From Candidatus Saganbacteria bacterium CG08_land_8_20_14_0_20_45_16 (lineage in GTDB: Bacteria > Margulisbacteria > WOR-1 > O2-12-FULL-45-9): a stretch of DNA of 48,259 nucleotides. The notes below the pieces were generated by a model. That model was not told where the DNA came from. It did no database searches and was given only the letters and a program-made list of their open reading frames with translations. Location of the stretch: contig PEYM01000077.1 in NCBI GenBank assembly GCA_002774365.1, positions 1 to 48,259 on the forward strand, given 5' to 3'. The stretch's first letter is position 1; the number at the start of each line of letters is the position of its first letter. This document shows positions 44,599 through 48,259 of this stretch, in pieces. The translations under genes and the position numbers were made by a program.

Positions 44599-46361
44599 AA
44601 AAAAATGACGTTGGTCAACAAGTTACCCTGGCTGGCTGGGTTCACCGCCGTCGCGACCACGGCGGACTGATCTTTATCGACCTGCGCGACCGCTCTGGCC
44701 TGGCCCAGATAGTTTTTAATCAGGAAAACAAAGCCCTCCATGACCAGGCAGGAAAACTGCGCAGTGAATTTGTTGTCTCTATTACTGGCACGGTTGTGGC
44801 CCGGGCAGATGAAGCTGTAAATAAAAACATCCCTTCCGGTGAGATTGAAATGGTGGCTACGGAATTGACTATTCTCAACACTGCCAAGACCCCGCCGATA
44901 GAGGTGGCTGACCCCAAAAACGAACCAGATGAGAATATCCGCCTCAAGTACAGATACATTGATTTACGCAAAGAAAAAATGCGCGAGAATTTAATTTTTC
45001 GCCACAAGGTGACCAAAGCGATTGGTGATTGTTTGGATAGTGATGGTTTTTTGGAAATTGAAACACCGTTTTTGACCAAATCAACGCCAGAGGGGGCGCG
45101 CGACTTTTTAGTCCCGTCTCGCCTAAATCCAGGTAAATTTTATGCTTTGCCTCAATCACCGCAGTTATTTAAGCAATTATTAATGGTGGCTGGGATGGAG
45201 CGCTACTATCAGATAGTTAGATGTTTTAGGGACGAGGATTTGCGGGCTGACCGCCAGCCAGAGTTTACCCAGGTTGATATTGAGATGTCGTTTTGCAATG
45301 AGGATGATGTTATTGGGACAATGGAAAAGATCATGATCTACACGATGGCAGAGCTTGAAAAAGATATTGACCAATACCGAGGCAAACATATTCCAAAGAT
45401 TAAAACTCCATTTCCTCGGCTTTCGTGGCAGGAGGCAATGGACCGTTTTGGCAGTGATAAACCTGATACTCGCTTTGGTCTTGAGCTGGTTGATGTTTCT
45501 GACCTAGTTAAAGAGGTAGAGTTTAAAGTTTTTAAAGAGGTGGTGGCCAATGGTGGGGTGGTCAAGAGTATTAATGTTAAAGGTGGGGCAAAATTTTCTC
45601 GGGCTGAGATGAGTAGCTTAGAAGATACTGCTAAGGGTTTTGGGGCCAAGGGGTTAGCTTGGATTGCTATTACAGACGAGGGCTTTAAGTCTCCTATTGT
45701 TAAGTTTTTTAAGCCAGAGCAGCTTCAAGGCATTGTTGCCAGGCTAAAGGGGGAGGTGGGGGACACTTTAATTTTTGCGGCTGATCAGCAGGCTGTGGCT
45801 TGGAATGTTCTAGGCCAGATCAGGCTTTTGCTCGGTAAGAAGTTAAATTTGATCGACAAAAACCGCTACGATTTTCTTTGGGTGACTGATTTTCCACTTT
45901 TTGAATACAGTGAGACGGAAAACAGGTGGATGTCTAATCATCACCCATTTACTGCGCCGCATGGTGAGATGGATAACCTTGAAGAGCGTTTTATGAAAGA
46001 CCTACTGGCGATTAAGGCACAAGCTTATGATTTTGTTCTGAACGGGACGGAGATTGGCGGAGGGTCAATTCGTATTCATAAAATGGATGTTCAGCGCCAG
46101 GTCTTTAAAATCTTAGGCTTTAGTGAAGAAGAAGCTAAACGCCGCTTTGGCTTTTTGCTTGATGCTTTGGAGTATGGGGCCCCGCCGCACGGTGGGATTG
46201 CCTTAGGGCTTGACCGTTTTGTGGCGATTTTAGCTGGGATGGAGTCAATCCGCGATGTTATTGCCTTTCCTAAAACCCAAAGTGCTTATTGCCCTCTGAC
46301 CGGCGCGCCGGATGTGGTGGATGCTAGACAACTAAAAGAGGTGCATGTTAGAATAATTTAG
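44568..46361 (+). CDS. aspS: aspartyl-tRNA synthetase (probably non-discriminating)
   Basis: This 597-residue bacterial-type class II synthetase has an N-terminal OB-fold anticodon domain (about 1-110), motif 2 (about 210-235; FRDEDLRADRQPEFTQVD), a GAD insertion (about 300-410) and motif 3 (GIALGLDRFVAIL). His31 in RRRDHGG matches the residue reported in non-discriminating AspRS enzymes (Leu in discriminating ones). It may thus charge tRNA-Asn with Asp, to be amidated by GatCAB. Its ATG lies behind GAGGAGAAG inside the Com-like gene. Confidence 0.96.
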   Translation: MYRSRNCGGLKKNDVGQQVTLAGWVHRRRDHGGLIFIDLRDRSGLAQIVFNQENKALHDQAGKLRSEFVVSITGTVVARADEAVNKNIPSGEIEMVATELTILNTAKTPPIEVADPKNEPDENIRLKYRYIDLRKEKMRENLIFRHKVTKAIGDCLDSDGFLEIETPFLTKSTPEGARDFLVPSRLNPGKFYALPQSPQLFKQLLMVAGMERYYQIVRCFRDEDLRADRQPEFTQVDIEMSFCNEDDVIGTMEKIMIYTMAELEKDIDQYRGKHIPKIKTPFPRLSWQEAMDRFGSDKPDTRFGLELVDVSDLVKEVEFKVFKEVVANGGVVKSINVKGGAKFSRAEMSSLEDTAKGFGAKGLAWIAITDEGFKSPIVKFFKPEQLQGIVARLKGEVGDTLIFAADQQAVAWNVLGQIRLLLGKKLNLIDKNRYDFLWVTDFPLFEYSETENRWMSNHHPFTAPHGEMDNLEERFMKDLLAIKAQAYDFVLNGTEIGGGSIRIHKMDVQRQVFKILGFSEEEAKRRFGFLLDALEYGAPPHGGIALGLDRFVAILAGMESIRDVIAFPKTQSAYCPLTGAPDVVDARQLKEVHVRII

Positions 46362-46395
46362 CCCTACCAACCATGCGGCTTGGTAGGGACTTTTT
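46362..46395 (+). terminator. intrinsic terminator between aspS and purA
   Basis: CCCTACCAA (46362-46370) pairs with TTGGTAGGG (46380-46388), followed after AC by TTTTT (46391-46395). The stem starts right after the aspS stop. The purA ribosome site (AAGGAG at 46402-46407) follows within seven bases, and no separate purA promoter is clear, so it may attenuate rather than stop transcription. Confidence 0.85.
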
Positions 46396-46403
46396 GTGTT
46401 TAA

Positions 46404-47696
<1,293 letters not shown>

Positions 47697-47702
47697 AACG
47701 AG

Positions 47703-47723
47703 ACTATTGACCATTGACAATGG
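47703..47723 (+). repeat. intergenic short tandem repeat after purA
   Basis: ACTATTGACCATTGACAATGG is built from ATTGAC-like units and resembles in style the in-frame repeats of truA and hisS. It starts seven bases after the purA stop. It is too short to classify alone. The rest of 47724-47778 shows only weak AT-rich inverted repeats and no terminator with a clear T-tract. Confidence 0.35.
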
Positions 47724-47778
47724 AGCATGTCCGTAGAACTTACTAATCTTTTATACAATTTTAAGATTGTGTGAAATT

Positions 47779-47806
47779 TTGCTTTCATTTTAACGATATA
47801 TATAAT
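47779..47806 (+). promoter_or_regulatory. promoter of the final, frameshifted gene
   Basis: TTGCTT (47779-47784), 16 bases, then TATAAT (47801-47806). The same -35 hexamer precedes serA. The predicted start site lies inside the inverted repeat that follows. Confidence 0.5.
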
Positions 47807-47827
47807 AATGTGAGGAGATCACATTAT
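47805..47827. promoter_or_regulatory. inverted repeat overlapping the -10, ribosome site and start codon
   Basis: ATAATGTGA (47805-47813) and TCACATTAT (47819-47827) are perfect 9-bp arms around GGAGA. The centre resembles a CRP-type site but has a five-base spacer. It overlaps the -10 and covers the GAGGAGA ribosome site and the ATG at 47826. It could be a DNA operator, or, if transcribed from further upstream, an RNA hairpin hiding the ribosome site. Confidence 0.5.
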
Positions 47828-48178
47828 GCGTATAAGCAGATATCTTAGTTCAAGAGAACCAGCGGGTAGCTGTCATCTTTATCCCAAACCCAGCCTTTAT
47901 TTGCCGTTGGCCAAAGCACCTCTATTCCCCGACCTAAGAAAATTGAGTATTTGCTTAGGCTTTTTGCGGTAGCTAGGCAAGCGATGTGTGTTCATGGTTC
48001 TGGCCAATCGGTTTTTGATTGGTTGCGTCAAGCGAAACCAATACCTGTGGGCAAATATATGTTTCCCGGAGGCAGCCAGATGTCTGCTGATGTTTTTAGC
48101 TTATTAAAGGTTTTGATAAGCGATAGGGCCCAGGTTGAAGCGATTTTAAATCAACAAACTGAATTCTTAATTATGTAG
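47826..48178 (+). pseudogene. frameshifted hypothetical gene truncated by the right IS end
   Basis: ATG 47826 opens 48 codons (to TAG 47970-47972). The +2 frame is open from about 47874 to TAG 48176-48178 and contains LRLFAVARQAMCVHGSGQ and LRQAKPIPVGKYMFPGG. Joining the frames at the A4 run (47939-47942) by adding back one base gives a continuous chain of 117 residues, so a one-base loss is likely. The final TAG lies inside the IS tip (TGTAGCG), so the original C-terminus was probably cut off by the insertion. No family is recognised; a separate start at TTG 47951 has no ribosome site. Confidence 0.5.
47951..48178 (+). CDS. downstream open part of the broken last gene
   Basis: This 75-codon frame from TTG 47951 is the longest intact piece and the one that gene callers would report. 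It has no Shine-Dalgarno, and its frame extends upstream of the TTG to about 47874, which argues that it is the second half of the frameshifted gene starting at 47826. It has no recognised domain and is not rich in any residue. Confidence 0.4.
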   Translation: MLRLFAVARQAMCVHGSGQSVFDWLRQAKPIPVGKYMFPGGSQMSADVFSLLKVLISDRAQVEAILNQQTEFLIM

Positions 48179-48259
48179 CGCCAAAGTAGTAATGTTACAT
48201 TTAGCCAAAGTAGAAATGTTACACTCCAACCAAAGGAGTGTGCATAAAAATGGTCAAAG
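48174..48259 (+). mobile_element. right copy of the insertion-sequence end (partial)
   Basis: This is the inverted copy of positions 9-94 with a single difference. The tip begins TGTAGCGCC at 48174, followed by two 19-bp direct repeats (AGTAGTAATGTTACA type), the hairpin ACACTCC (48221-48227) / GGAGTGT (48235-48241), AAAGGAG at 48232-48238, and an ATG at 48250. The element continues beyond the window. The sequence before the tip (AATTCTTAATTA) does not match the flank of the left copy, so these are two separate insertions of the same element. Confidence 0.72.
48250..48259 (+). CDS. start of the IS open reading frame, right copy (partial)
   Basis: Only ATG GTC AAA G is visible (M V K), the same start as at the left end. 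The ribosome site AAAGGAG lies 11 bases upstream inside the hairpin. It is presumed to be the transposase gene of the element. Confidence 0.4.

Noticed and set aside
47939-47942. Programmed -1 frameshift in the last gene
   Set aside because: The site (A AGA AAA T) is not a good slippery heptamer, no downstream structure is seen, and the gene is already truncated by the IS. A one-base loss is simpler.

Overview
The window looks like one complete contig from an uncultivated bacterium. Gene content and order are fully bacterial. RNA polymerase beta' is a single unsplit rpoC, L30 (rpmD) is missing between rpsE and rplO, and TTG starts are common. UGA acts as a stop in several genes (rpsS, rpsQ, rplR, rpoA). 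A Margulisbacteria/WOR-1-like lineage would fit, but that is only a guess. Both ends of the window carry the same 86-bp sequence in inverted orientation (85 of 86 bases match). It looks like the tip of one insertion sequence whose reading frame points outward at each end, so the contig probably stops at two copies of the same mobile element.

Bases 1-30100 hold one co-directional transcription and translation superoperon: rpmG, tRNA-Trp, secE, nusG, rplK-A-J-L, rpoB-C, rpsL-G, fusA, then the S10, spc and alpha gene series through secY, adk, map, infA, rpmJ, rpoA and rplQ, then rplM, rpsI and a small BCAM0308-like gene. A promoter lies just inside the left IS tip, a possible attenuator lies between rplL and rpoB, and a strong intrinsic terminator follows at 30.06-30.10 kb. 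Many genes overlap by one base (TAATG) or four bases. tuf and rpmD are absent.

Bases 30117-36324 hold an accessory cluster that I cannot assign to a described system. It encodes a protein with six 'SLxWxG' repeats (probable beta-propeller), a protein with a proline-rich tail, a beta-strand-rich barrel-like protein whose 30th codon is an in-frame TGA, and a 975-residue membrane Ser/Thr kinase with two N-terminal membrane segments, a long coiled coil, a helical middle and an intact C-terminal kinase domain.

Bases 36328-47696 hold housekeeping metabolism and translation genes: a class V aminotransferase, truA and serA (probably serine synthesis, with a CRP-like 28-bp palindrome at the serA promoter); an EF-G paralogue with a small overlapping gene on the minus strand; a divergent patatin-like hydrolase; hisS, a Com-like zinc protein and aspS; and purA. 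The EF-G2 and patatin promoters share one self-complementary -35 hexamer and both mRNAs look leaderless, as does hisS. Short AT-rich tandem repeats are embedded in frame in truA (two) and hisS. The last 0.5 kb holds a frameshifted gene whose end is set by the right IS tip.
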